A DNA stretch of 35,921 nucleotides from Chitinophaga pinensis (lineage in GTDB: Bacteria > Bacteroidota > Bacteroidia > Chitinophagales > Chitinophagaceae), in NCBI GenBank assembly GCA_943327275.2, contig CALPWM020000003.1:1-35921 (forward strand), in the 5' to 3' direction. The notes beneath the pieces were generated by a model, which saw nothing but the letters and a program-made list of their open reading frames with translations, made no database searches and was not told the DNA's origin. Both the position numbers and the translations under genes were made by a program. Below are positions 10,116-19,570 of the stretch, piece by piece. The number at the start of each line of letters is the position of its first letter. The first letter of the stretch is position 1.

Positions 10116-11573
10116 TTATTGATTGTCTGGCATGCCAGGATTCAATCGCAGAATTGCAGGGGGTATTCTCATGACCAGCCTATCTGCTTTAAGGGTGTAT
10201 GTTGCTCCATCCAATGGATGGGTAGCATCAACATTGTTGTACTTGGTGTCGTTCCAAAGACGCCTCATGTCGAACCACCTGAATCCTGTACCTGCAAACT
10301 CACGCTTTCTTTCATCCAAAATTGCTTTCATGATTGCATCTTGAGTGGTAGCGGCAACTGTTGCCTCAGCCAAAGGCATCCTTGTCCTTCTGAGTATTTC
10401 TAGGTCAGCCTTGGCACCAACAATATCGTTGGCCCTTGCCTTGCACTCAGCAATCATCAAATACAAATCTGCCAGATTGGGCCCCCAATTGACGGAGATG
10501 GGTCCATTCCGCTGTTGGCCAGGCAACCCCGGTGCAGGAACTGCATTGGTAGTGCTGTTGTTGAAATAGAATCTTCTCCTTTGATCGTTTGTGCTAAAAA
10601 GTGCAAAAACATTGGGCTTCAGGTAGACGGTATTTCTTGCCGTAGCAAAATTCAAGCTCATTATTTTGAGATAGATGTTTTCATTGCTGAGGGTTTGGGC
10701 AGGATATCTATTCGCGCCCAACCATGCCTGACCAGTCGTAATCCAGCTTGGCATGACTGTATTGTAGTTGTACAATGAAACCCCTACAGTATGGTTGGGC
10801 ATGGAGGCAAGCGACAAATTCAGTTGAACAAGCGCATTGGCATAGTCACCCATCCAGAAATAGGTTTGTCCCAACAAATAATAGCCTGCGGTTTGTCCCA
10901 ACCTAGCCCGGTTAACGGTGCGAACCGGCAAATCAGGAATGGACGCCTTTAACTCATTGATGATAAAATCATATACCTCCTTTACCGTTGCCCTTTTGAA
11001 ATTGGATCCGCCTGCATCTGCAACAGCCACAATGGGAATACCCAAGTCAGTCGATGCTGTTGAGGCATTGTATGGCTTTGCAAAATAGTTTACCTGAAAG
11101 AGATGCATATAAGCCCTGTTGGCCCTTGCTTCAGCCAACAATTCCTTTTTCTGTTGGAGGGTTCCATCAGTTGCATCCATCACGCCATTGGCAATAACAT
11201 TGTAGATGTAGTTCTGTGAGTAGAAGGTTCCCCATTCACTGGACTCATCCTCTTCCTGAAAAAGGTCATCCTTCCATTGGTACGCATTCTGATATGACAG
11301 TGGCTGTGTACTCAAATAGGCTGCGCTTGAAAAAACATCATCAGACATCAGTAGCGGTGCTCCGGGATATCCAATGATAAAAGGCAAGCTTCCTGGCACG
11401 CTCCTTACGTTGATCAGGCTGTAGAGATTCGTGTTATTAAAAAGCCCGTTATAATGATCAATTCTTTTGATCAGGTCAAGTCCTTTCGGTTCAACATCAA
11501 GAAACTTTTTACACCCTTGAAATCCTGTCATGAGTGAAATCAGCATCACTGCACTAAGCAATATTCTTTTCAT
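10116..11573 (-). CDS. SusD/RagB-like nutrient-binding outer membrane lipoprotein
   Basis: 485 aa; lipoprotein signal ...GFQGCKKFLDVEPKG; RANRAYMHLFQVNYFAKPY, DLYLMIAECKARAND, DERKREFAGTGFRWFDMRRL. Confidence 0.94.
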   Translation of the reverse strand: MKRILLSAVMLISLMTGFQGCKKFLDVEPKGLDLIKRIDHYNGLFNNTNLYSLINVRSVPGSLPFIIGYPGAPLLMSDDVFSSAAYLSTQPLSYQNAYQWKDDLFQEEDESSEWGTFYSQNYIYNVIANGVMDATDGTLQQKKELLAEARANRAYMHLFQVNYFAKPYNASTASTDLGIPIVAVADAGGSNFKRATVKEVYDFIINELKASIPDLPVRTVNRARLGQTAGYYLLGQTYFWMGDYANALVQLNLSLASMPNHTVGVSLYNYNTVMPSWITTGQAWLGANRYPAQTLSNENIYLKIMSLNFATARNTVYLKPNVFALFSTNDQRRRFYFNNSTTNAVPAPGLPGQQRNGPISVNWGPNLADLYLMIAECKARANDIVGAKADLEILRRTRMPLAEATVAATTQDAIMKAILDERKREFAGTGFRWFDMRRLWNDTKYNNVDATHPLDGATYTLKADRLVMRIPPAILRLNPGMPDNQ

Positions 11574-11594
11574 GATAATTTTCTTTTTCCTTTG

Positions 11595-14500
11595 TTATTT
11601 GAATGTAGTCCTGAAACCAACGGTATAGAAAGCAGGCATCCTTCCGGTTCTTGTTCCACTGCTTAGGTTGAAGAATTCAGGATCAATGTTCGCATCGTTG
11701 TTGTTCCACAACATTACATTGTTGACCTGCGTATAAAAGGAGCACTCTGACATGCCCAACTTGTTAGCCACTGATGCTGGAATTGCATAATTCAACGTCA
11801 TGTCGCGCAATTTAGCATAGGCTGCACTAACAATATGGGTATTGGCTTGCGTATAAATGTTCAGCAGGCGCAAACCATTCTGTGCAGTATTGCCAGTATA
11901 ACGGGGCACATTTGTATTTTGCTCATCACCGGGTTTTTGCCATCTTTCTGCAAGATATGTTGGGACATTGCTGGTCAAACGACCAGTAAAGAACTGGTTA
12001 ACATCCCTGCGCATTACATTGCCAAAATTATAAACTACCAGAAAAGAGACTGTGAATGGTCCATATGTAAGGTTATTTGTAATTCCACCATACCAGAGCG
12101 GCTGGGTTGTTCCCATGTACAAAGGATCACCGATGGTAAAATCACCAGACCGGCGGGCAGAGTCCTTACCATTGGCCTTCAATGCAACAGGATTTCCAAA
12201 TCTATCCAGGCCTGCATAATTGTATGCGAACAAACCATAAGCAGAATATCCTTCAGTGAAAGTTGAATTGACTCTTGAAGCCGCAGTTTGCGTCAGAGCA
12301 GACTTCAGGCTAAGGATCTTGTTCTCATTGTATGAGAGGGTAAAATCAGTTGTCCACTTGAATTTTTTGCTTTGGACATTGCTCGTATTGATTTGAATTT
12401 CAATTCCCTTGTTCTCGAGATTCCCCAGGTTGTTGTAAGCGAATGACCAACCGGTTGTGGGATCAGCAGGCTGAAAGCCCAGGAGGTCTGTTGTATTTTT
12501 CTTGTAGACATCAACAGATCCGGAAATCTTGTTGCCAAACAATGCAAAATCTAACGCAATATTGGTTGTGGCCGTTCTTTCCCATCCTATTTTCTCGTTA
12601 CGTGGATACAATACATTGTACCCGGTTCCAAGTCCAGAGAAATAGGCAACATTGGCTGCTGTCACAATATCATATGGTCCTCCAGATCCGGGATTGGGAG
12701 CATTTCCACCCAATCCGTAGGTCACCCGAAGGTTGAGGTTGTTGATGTTGTTTGACTTGAAAAAGGATTCCTTGGAAATATTCCAGGCACCACCCAAACT
12801 CCATATGGGCTTGTATTGCAGGCTCCTGTCGGTTCCAAATAAATTGGACTGATCAACACGGATACTGCCGTTAAATGTATATTTCCTGTTGTACGTGTAT
12901 GCAGTATTTGCATAAGCAGATACAAAACGTCTCTCCACTTCGGAATAGGTAACTGGTCTTGAATTCAATACGTTGTTGGTTGTTCTCGCTGGTTGAAAAT
13001 TAACCGGAGCAACAACACCCCTTACTGCCAATGAATCTTCATTGTACAAAGCATAGGTCATGGTTTGAAAATCATAGCCGCGTCTGTAGTTCTGCACACC
13101 AGTGTTCAGGTTGTTCCTGAGCTCTGTACCTGCAATAGCAGTCACCTGGTGTTTCTGTGCGAAGATCCTGTCAAAATTCAACTGATTCCTTACTGTCCAG
13201 GCTACTGCAGATGCATTTTGTGTGCTGTAATGACCGCCTGTTCTGGGGAGGAAATAGGTGGGTGCAACACCCGGGCTGCCGCCCGCTCTTGTAAAGTATA
13301 CCAACTCATCCCTGACCTTGTAGGAATTTTGATTGTAGTATTCATACCCATCTGTATTGGCCCTCTGGTATTGTGCCCTCGCCTCATACGTCAGTCCCCT
13401 GAAGAGTTTGATGGTAAGACCGGCATTGATGCGGGCGGAAAAATTAACCCTGTCGTTCAAGGTGTTGGCAGGTTCCCGCAATGGAACATAATCAAGGTTG
13501 ACCAAACTTTGCGCCTCAGAACTGGCCCTGAATTCTTCCTGGCGCTTCAGATAGGCTTGCGAAAGCGGATTGCCCTGGGCATCTGCAAACATGGCATAAG
13601 GCAGGTAGTTGCTGTTGGTTCCTGGAAGATCGCTCAGGAGGAAATTTTTGGTTTTCTCATAGGCGATATTGGTAATAATATCCAACTTGATGGCGGGCGA
13701 AAATGTAAAATTCTGCCTGAGATTCATCTGGTAACGGCTGAGATCGGTCTTCTTGTCGTTTTTATCCAATGTATAAGCAAGCGATCCATAATAAGAGTGA
13801 AACTTGCTGCCACCATCAAAGTTCAAACTGTTGTTGACCAGCATGGATGGCTGCGTCAAATACTGGTTGATTTGTCCGCGGTTGTTGTATTGTGCCAATG
13901 AATCAAACCTTGAACCGGCAAGTGATGCACTGATCAGCCCACGAGAGAGGTCGTACTGAATCCGCTCATGTGGAGGGATGATGGGCGTGGCACCAATAAA
14001 GTTGGTCACCGTAGCCCAGGGATAATCCGTTGCTGAGAAAATCCCTTTAGCAGTTTCTAAAAATTGTGATGTTCCCATCATGTTGAAATAGTCCAGATCG
14101 GGACGGCCCCTGAATGTGGTAAAGGCATTGAACTGCAACTTAATCTTCTGTGGCTGGTTCGTGCTTTTGCCTTTCTTTGTTTCGATGACGATAACGCCAT
14201 TGGCAGCAGCCGCACCCCAGATGGAAGCTGCTGTCGCATCACGCAATACTGTCATTGATTCAACATCCTGCGGATTGATCAGTGTAGACACTGAAGCATA
14301 ATCACTGATGGGTACTCCATCCACCACAATCAATGGTGACCTTGAGGCCTGTATGGTGGTAAGCCCCCTGATCAGGAACTTTTCATTGCTTGCGCCGTAG
14401 TTGACGGAAAGCCCTGGAACCAGTCCCTCCAGACGATCAACCACATTCATGCTCAGGCTTTTCTTATTGATGTCTTCATTGTTCACCGTTGAGAATGAAC

Positions 14501-15191
14501 CAGTACTTCTTTCCTTTGACAGTGCCTGGTAACCTGTATACACCAAGGCAATTGATTTCAGGTTCTGAGACTGTGGAACCAACTGGATATTGTATACTTT
14601 GTTTGATCCCAATTTGTAAGTGGCCATTGTGTAACCAACAAAAGAAACAACAATGGTTTGACCAGGGTCTGCGTCAATGCTGAATTTGCCATCCTTGTTG
14701 GTAACCGCCATCTTGTTGGTTTCTTTCACAGTGATGGTGGCACCTTCCAACGGAACACCAAGGGTATCTGTCACCCGGCCTGAAATGGTATTGGCCAACT
14801 GCTGCAATGCTTTTGAGGGTGATGATATTGCCTGCTTTTCCTTTACAACAATTGTCTTTTCCACAACAGAAAAACCGATGGGAAGATTTTTGAAACACAA
14901 TTCCAGTGCATCCTTCAGGTTGCCATTGGAGATGTCAATGCTGACCTTTCCAGCCTTGTTCAACAATTCATCTTTGTAAAAAAATTGGAACCCGGTTTGG
15001 CGATTGATTTCTGTAAAAACCTTCTGCAGCGATGCGTTTTTTAGGTTCAATGTCACCTGCTGTGAATAGGAATGTGCGGAAACCTGTAAAAAGGCCGCCA
15101 ACAACATCACCGCAGTGAACTTCATCTTGAGCAGGCTTTTAGGCCCTTTTCCTGCGCGGAAATACAGGAAACCCTTCTTCTCTACATGCAT
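11595..15191 (-). CDS. SusC/RagA-family TonB-linked outer membrane protein with N-terminal STN (secretin/TonB short N-terminal) signalling domain
   Basis: 1198 aa; STN-like VTLNLKNASLQKVFTEINRQTGFQFFYKDELL...VVEKTIVVKEK, CarbopepD-like ISGRVTDTLGVPLEGATI, plug LIVVDGVPISDYASV; adjacent to fecR/fecI-like genes. Confidence 0.95.
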   Translation of the reverse strand: MHVEKKGFLYFRAGKGPKSLLKMKFTAVMLLAAFLQVSAHSYSQQVTLNLKNASLQKVFTEINRQTGFQFFYKDELLNKAGKVSIDISNGNLKDALELCFKNLPIGFSVVEKTIVVKEKQAISSPSKALQQLANTISGRVTDTLGVPLEGATITVKETNKMAVTNKDGKFSIDADPGQTIVVSFVGYTMATYKLGSNKVYNIQLVPQSQNLKSIALVYTGYQALSKERSTGSFSTVNNEDINKKSLSMNVVDRLEGLVPGLSVNYGASNEKFLIRGLTTIQASRSPLIVVDGVPISDYASVSTLINPQDVESMTVLRDATAASIWGAAAANGVIVIETKKGKSTNQPQKIKLQFNAFTTFRGRPDLDYFNMMGTSQFLETAKGIFSATDYPWATVTNFIGATPIIPPHERIQYDLSRGLISASLAGSRFDSLAQYNNRGQINQYLTQPSMLVNNSLNFDGGSKFHSYYGSLAYTLDKNDKKTDLSRYQMNLRQNFTFSPAIKLDIITNIAYEKTKNFLLSDLPGTNSNYLPYAMFADAQGNPLSQAYLKRQEEFRASSEAQSLVNLDYVPLREPANTLNDRVNFSARINAGLTIKLFRGLTYEARAQYQRANTDGYEYYNQNSYKVRDELVYFTRAGGSPGVAPTYFLPRTGGHYSTQNASAVAWTVRNQLNFDRIFAQKHQVTAIAGTELRNNLNTGVQNYRRGYDFQTMTYALYNEDSLAVRGVVAPVNFQPARTTNNVLNSRPVTYSEVERRFVSAYANTAYTYNRKYTFNGSIRVDQSNLFGTDRSLQYKPIWSLGGAWNISKESFFKSNNINNLNLRVTYGLGGNAPNPGSGGPYDIVTAANVAYFSGLGTGYNVLYPRNEKIGWERTATTNIALDFALFGNKISGSVDVYKKNTTDLLGFQPADPTTGWSFAYNNLGNLENKGIEIQINTSNVQSKKFKWTTDFTLSYNENKILSLKSALTQTAASRVNSTFTEGYSAYGLFAYNYAGLDRFGNPVALKANGKDSARRSGDFTIGDPLYMGTTQPLWYGGITNNLTYGPFTVSFLVVYNFGNVMRRDVNQFFTGRLTSNVPTYLAERWQKPGDEQNTNVPRYTGNTAQNGLRLLNIYTQANTHIVSAAYAKLRDMTLNYAIPASVANKLGMSECSFYTQVNNVMLWNNNDANIDPEFFNLSSGTRTGRMPAFYTVGFRTTFK

Positions 15192-15225
15192 AATCTTGGT
15201 TGTTTTGGTTTATGATCAATATATA

Positions 15226-15244
15226 GTCTACTTTATAGGTAGAC
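15226..15244. promoter_or_regulatory. Short inverted repeat between the FecR-like gene and the STN-SusC gene (possible regulatory dyad)
   Basis: GTCTAC-TTTATAG-GTAGAC in the 103-bp fecR/susC intergenic region; function unproven. Confidence 0.3.
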
Positions 15245-15294
15245 AATACCTTAATTGTCTGATAGGTAACCCATTGCCACAGGATTGTTTGTGA

Positions 15295-16470
15295 TTAAAA
15301 CACAACAATCGTCCTTCCTTCTATTGCAAATCGAACTCCGCCCTCTTCCATAATTTTCAGTACTTGAGACAGATTGCTCTTCCGGCTCACAATACCTGAA
15401 AATGTCTCTGGATTCAGCTTCCCCTTGTAAACAACATCAATGTCGTACCAGCGACTGATCTCTCGCATGATGCTTTTTACATCCATGCCCTTGAAAATGA
15501 AAAGGTCATTTTTCCAGGCAACTTCCTGTTCCACATCAACATCATCAATCACCTGCATTTCAGGTTGTCTATAGGCAACCCTGATTTGCTGCCCGGGAAG
15601 AAGGGCCTGGGTTTTACCCAGCATCATGAAGTTGATTTTGCCTTCGAGCAGGGTGGTTCTCAGCAAATCCTCATCCTGATATGCATTGACATTGAAGGCA
15701 GTGCCCTTCACTTCGATCCTGGAACCGTTTTGCAAAGAAACCTTGAAAGGTTTTTCACCTTTTTTAACCTCGAAATATGCTTCACCCATCAGTTCCACCT
15801 GTCTTTCCTTGCCTTTAAACACAACCGGAAAACGAAGGGATGAGGCTGCATTTAACCAGACAAGCGTTCCATCAGACAAGACCAATTGGTACTTGCCTCC
15901 CCTTGGTGTCTGGATGGTATTGTAGGTGATTTCAGCATTTTCATTATCGCCATTGTACTGCAGGGTCCCATCCAACTTTATCACTTGTACATTCCCTTCT
16001 GCAGCGATGTCACCATTGGGAGCAGCATCAAGAGAAATGATTTTGCCATCAGCCAAAGTAAGTGTTGCCTTTGTTCCTCCCGGGAGTATCTCAACAGGCG
16101 CTGCTGAAGATTGAACAGGCTGGTCCATATTTGTTCTCCAGATAAAAAATGATGCCACCAATACTGCTGCCGCTGCTGCTGCCCAGGCGAAACGCTTGCG
16201 AAAACTGGACATATCTTTAATAACAGATGCTGATTGGCTTATTTCTGATGCAGCGCTCACCTTGTTCCAGGCAGCATCCACAGACAAGGAATTCATGAAA
16301 TCAATGGCAGATTGCTGTGCTTTTCCCTCAATAAGCCCATCATAAACCATTTGGTTGGATGGATTGGCCTCTAACCAGGCATTCAGTTTCAGTTGCTCAT
16401 CTGGCGTCAACCCATGGTTGATCTGCTTGGAGATCAGATTGGCATAATATATAATCTTTTCCTGTTCCAT
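15295..16470 (-). CDS. FecR-family anti-sigma factor
   Basis: ORF listed to 16497 uses TTG; ATG at 16470 (MEQEKIIYYANLISKQ). Single TM WAAAAAAVLVASFFIW, FecR core NTIQTPRGGKYQLVLSDGTLVWLNAASSLRFPVVFKGKERQVELMGEAYFEV, C-terminal DUF4974/STN-like end. Confidence 0.95.
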   Translation of the reverse strand: MEQEKIIYYANLISKQINHGLTPDEQLKLNAWLEANPSNQMVYDGLIEGKAQQSAIDFMNSLSVDAAWNKVSAASEISQSASVIKDMSSFRKRFAWAAAAAAVLVASFFIWRTNMDQPVQSSAAPVEILPGGTKATLTLADGKIISLDAAPNGDIAAEGNVQVIKLDGTLQYNGDNENAEITYNTIQTPRGGKYQLVLSDGTLVWLNAASSLRFPVVFKGKERQVELMGEAYFEVKKGEKPFKVSLQNGSRIEVKGTAFNVNAYQDEDLLRTTLLEGKINFMMLGKTQALLPGQQIRVAYRQPEMQVIDDVDVEQEVAWKNDLFIFKGMDVKSIMREISRWYDIDVVYKGKLNPETFSGIVSRKSNLSQVLKIMEEGGVRFAIEGRTIVVF

Positions 16471-16586
16471 TGGCTGGTTATTGACCTGCTGCTGCAATTC
16501 AGCATGAATTGTGATAGCAATAATTATTAAAACAACTGAACCTGTATTCCGGGTGAAAGAAAAAGAAAATAAATGCTAAGTAATAA

Positions 16587-17150
16587 TCAGGGGTTGAGTA
16601 GGAGCAACAAGGCAAAGGCGCGAGGGTCCATTTTCAGCCGCAACAATTGAAGGGCCCTTTTCTTTTGGGTCTTTACGGTGTTGATGGAGATATTCAGCTT
16701 TCGGGCGATTTCCTCATTTTTCATGCCTTCAAAAAAAGAAAGGGTAATGACTTTTTTACAGCCACTGGGAAGTCCCATCAACGCAAGGTGAACTTCACCA
16801 TAAACCTCAGCCCTGATCAGGTTGTTCAATGCAACAGGATCCTCTGAAATTGAGAGATGAGCAGAAAGGGCATGCTTCTCTTCAACAGCCTTGTGTTTGA
16901 TTTGATTGAGGCAGGCATTTTTTACCGATAAATAAAGAAAGGATTTGAGGGCATTTTCAGCAAAAAAATCATGTTTGCGACCCTGCAGCCGCAGGAAAAC
17001 ATCCTGCACCATGTCTTCCGCCATTTCCTTGTTATCGAGCATGGTGAATGCAAAATAGCAAAGCCTGGGATAATAGGCCCGAAATATCCCCTCCATGTTT
17101 TCTATTGCAACAGGTGAAGGATCCGTATTTCCGTCAGACATTGGCTGCAT
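16587..17150 (-). CDS. ECF-subfamily RNA polymerase sigma-70 factor (FecI-like)
   Basis: 187 aa; region 2 KEMAEDMVQDVFLRL, region 4 VITLSFFEGMKNEEIARKLNISINTVKTQKKRALQLL; upstream of fecR-like gene. Confidence 0.95.
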   Translation of the reverse strand: MQPMSDGNTDPSPVAIENMEGIFRAYYPRLCYFAFTMLDNKEMAEDMVQDVFLRLQGRKHDFFAENALKSFLYLSVKNACLNQIKHKAVEEKHALSAHLSISEDPVALNNLIRAEVYGEVHLALMGLPSGCKKVITLSFFEGMKNEEIARKLNISINTVKTQKKRALQLLRLKMDPRAFALLLLLNP

Positions 17151-17237
17151 GCCTTAAAATTAACGAATTAGGCATGAAATGGAATGAAAGGATACAGAAC
17201 TGCAGGAAAAATTGGTACCCCAGGGTTGAAATTCTCA

Positions 17238-18284
17238 TCAAACCCTCTCCAAAAAAACAGGATAGGTATTCCCGGCATTCCATTGTGCAACAATAAGATT
17301 TTTGTCCGGGTCAACACAGACATCATGGCAATGCTTGAAAATTGGTTTGTCTTGCACCATTGGTAACAGTTCACCATTCTTGTACGTGGGCCTGGTTCCG
17401 CCGGGGTTTGATACCACTTTGTTCTTTCCATCAAGGATGGTCACAAAACCAGCGTTGTAGGTAAGCATATGGTTTTTCAATGCTGAGAAACAAACACCGG
17501 AATACATCATCTCCCCATCAAAAACGGCGCGGCTGACATAGGCGCCGGGCACCTGAATGCTATACCTGTATTCTCCGTTGAGGCTGAATACCTTGAAACA
17601 GGTCTTGACCCTGTCGGTACACATCAGGACCGGATCATTGGGATTGCGTGTATCAAGGGTTATACCATGCGCCTGCTTAAAATATTTTTCACCAAAACTA
17701 TCCCCACCAAACTTTCTGATGAACTCGCCCTTGGCCGTATACTGCAAAATAAACTGGGAACCATAGCCATCCGCCACGTAGATATCGCCATTTGGGCCAA
17801 TGCAGGTTTCAGTAGGTTTGAATTTGTCGCAGTCTCCGTATGCCCCAATGAATTTGGGATGCTTCAAGGTCAGCAAGATCTTGCCGTCCAGGGTTGTCTT
17901 GTATACTTCGCCCAGCTCATGGTCGGTGACATACAGGAACTCCTCACCACCTTCATCGTGTATGGTCAAACCATGCCCTCCGGGGAACTGGTGACCCCAA
18001 CTGTCCAATAGTTTTCCTGAACGGTCGTAAATGATGATGTTGTTCTTGACCTCATTGGTAAGCAAGAAAATCCTCTTTTTCCTGTCCATCACCATCTCAT
18101 GGCAATCCTTGACCGGATGGCTTGTGCCAAGATTCCCCCAATTGTAATTCACGCGGTACTTAAAATCTCCGTGACCAATGACCGGGCCATCGTTGTTGAT
18201 TCGGTGAATGATGTTAAAAGGCTTTGCAAAAGCCATGCCTGCGATCAATACGGATGATTGTTTGACGAAATCGAGCCTTTTCAT
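17238..18284 (-). CDS. NHL-repeat/6-bladed beta-propeller protein, peptidyl-alpha-hydroxyglycine amidating lyase (PAL)-like
   Basis: 348 aa; repeated propeller strands (NGDIYVADGYGSQFILQYTAKGEFIRKFG), three regularly placed His motifs GGHGLTI, AHGITL, CHDVCV. Confidence 0.75.
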   Translation of the reverse strand: MKRLDFVKQSSVLIAGMAFAKPFNIIHRINNDGPVIGHGDFKYRVNYNWGNLGTSHPVKDCHEMVMDRKKRIFLLTNEVKNNIIIYDRSGKLLDSWGHQFPGGHGLTIHDEGGEEFLYVTDHELGEVYKTTLDGKILLTLKHPKFIGAYGDCDKFKPTETCIGPNGDIYVADGYGSQFILQYTAKGEFIRKFGGDSFGEKYFKQAHGITLDTRNPNDPVLMCTDRVKTCFKVFSLNGEYRYSIQVPGAYVSRAVFDGEMMYSGVCFSALKNHMLTYNAGFVTILDGKNKVVSNPGGTRPTYKNGELLPMVQDKPIFKHCHDVCVDPDKNLIVAQWNAGNTYPVFLERV

Positions 18285-18361
18285 GTTGCTTTAGTTTGAA
18301 GGTTGCAGAACAATCTGCACCACTGTCCGTTTGTACAAGGTATACATTTCGGAAACATAAA

Positions 18362-19570
18362 ATGACCAAACAAACCAAATGGTTTAATTTTGAATGCTCA
18401 ACTGAACCTTTGAGCCTTCCCTATTCCCATCAAATTTATCGCCATACCGATACGCTGCCCGTTTCCTGGGATTTGCTTGCAATCAACAACATTTTCCTGT
18501 CCAGACATTACCTGGAAGCCCTGGAAAAAGCAGCGCCAACCAACATGACCTGCCATTTTATTGGGGTCTTCAGGGGAACCGAGCTGGTTGCCATTGCATT
18601 GTCCCAATTCCTGGATTTGAATGCTATTGATTGCTACGGAAACAAAAACCAGATCAGGCATCTCTCCCTGAAAAACTACCTTTTCAGAAAATATTCCTCC
18701 AGGATCCTGGTGATGGGCAACAACATGCTGAGTGGACAAAATGCCTATGCAGTGTCAGAAACTGCCAATATTCCCAATGTGCTACAAGCCCTGAAGGATG
18801 CTGCAGATGCGCTAAAAACAGATTTCACTGCCAGGGGAGTCAACATCCACCTTACAACCTTCAAGGATTTTCAAGCCACTGAAATAGAAGATTTCAAAAT
18901 GCCCGCGTTCAAAGATGACCTGCGGTTTACTGTACAACCCAACATGGTGCTTGCCCTCAGCAATGAGTGGAAGACTGAGCAGGATTATGTCAATGCCATG
19001 TCTAAAAAATACAGGACCCAGTTCAAACGCAGCCGGACCAAGGCAATGGGCATTGAAAAAAGAGAACTTGGTCTGGAAGAAATCAGGGAACAAGAAGACA
19101 AGCTGCAGGAGCTCTATCTTCATGTGGCCAGCAATGCCCCATTCAACACTTTCTATCTGCCCAAACACCATTTCAGTGTACTGAAAGAAAAGCTTCAGTC
19201 TGCTTTCATGCTGATAGGATATTTTATGGATGATCAACTGATCGGCTTCAAAACCATGATCAGCAATGGAGAGGTGCTGGACACTTATTTTTTAGGGTAT
19301 GACGACAGCATCCAAAAAGAAAAAATGTTGTACCTGAACATGCTCTACGACATGACCAGCCATGCCATCTGTAAGGGTTTCAGTAAAATTATTTTTGGCA
19401 GGACTGCCCTCGAAATCAAAAGCTCCATCGGAGCGAAGCCAGAGGAAATCATCGGATTGATGAAACACAGCAACAGAACAATCAATCGCTTCCTGCCCTT
19501 CTTCTTCAATTACCTTGAGCCGAAAACAGTTTGGCAGGAACGGAACCCGTTTCAAGCTTCTTCGCAATAA
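18362..19570 (+). CDS. GNAT/FemAB-like acyltransferase-fold protein
   Basis: ORF listed from 18296 (TTG); ATG at 18362 (MTKQTKWFNF). C-terminal half KKYRTQFKRSRTKAMGIEKRELGLEEI...AFMLIGYFMDDQLIGFKTMISNGEVLDTYFLGYD resembles a FemAB/GNAT domain. Confidence 0.6.
   Translation: MTKQTKWFNFECSTEPLSLPYSHQIYRHTDTLPVSWDLLAINNIFLSRHYLEALEKAAPTNMTCHFIGVFRGTELVAIALSQFLDLNAIDCYGNKNQIRHLSLKNYLFRKYSSRILVMGNNMLSGQNAYAVSETANIPNVLQALKDAADALKTDFTARGVNIHLTTFKDFQATEIEDFKMPAFKDDLRFTVQPNMVLALSNEWKTEQDYVNAMSKKYRTQFKRSRTKAMGIEKRELGLEEIREQEDKLQELYLHVASNAPFNTFYLPKHHFSVLKEKLQSAFMLIGYFMDDQLIGFKTMISNGEVLDTYFLGYDDSIQKEKMLYLNMLYDMTSHAICKGFSKIIFGRTALEIKSSIGAKPEEIIGLMKHSNRTINRFLPFFFNYLEPKTVWQERNPFQASSQ

Noticed and set aside
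13065-13901. 278-aa plus-strand ORF
   Set aside because: Fully antisense to the strongly supported STN-SusC coding sequence; composition looks like a shadow frame and no family features are seen.
18285-18361. Divergent promoter pair between the beta-propeller and GNAT-like genes, including a TTGTACAA palindrome
   Set aside because: Promoters must exist near here, but the box matches are imperfect (TACATTTC, TACCTTG) and an 8-bp palindrome is too short to claim.
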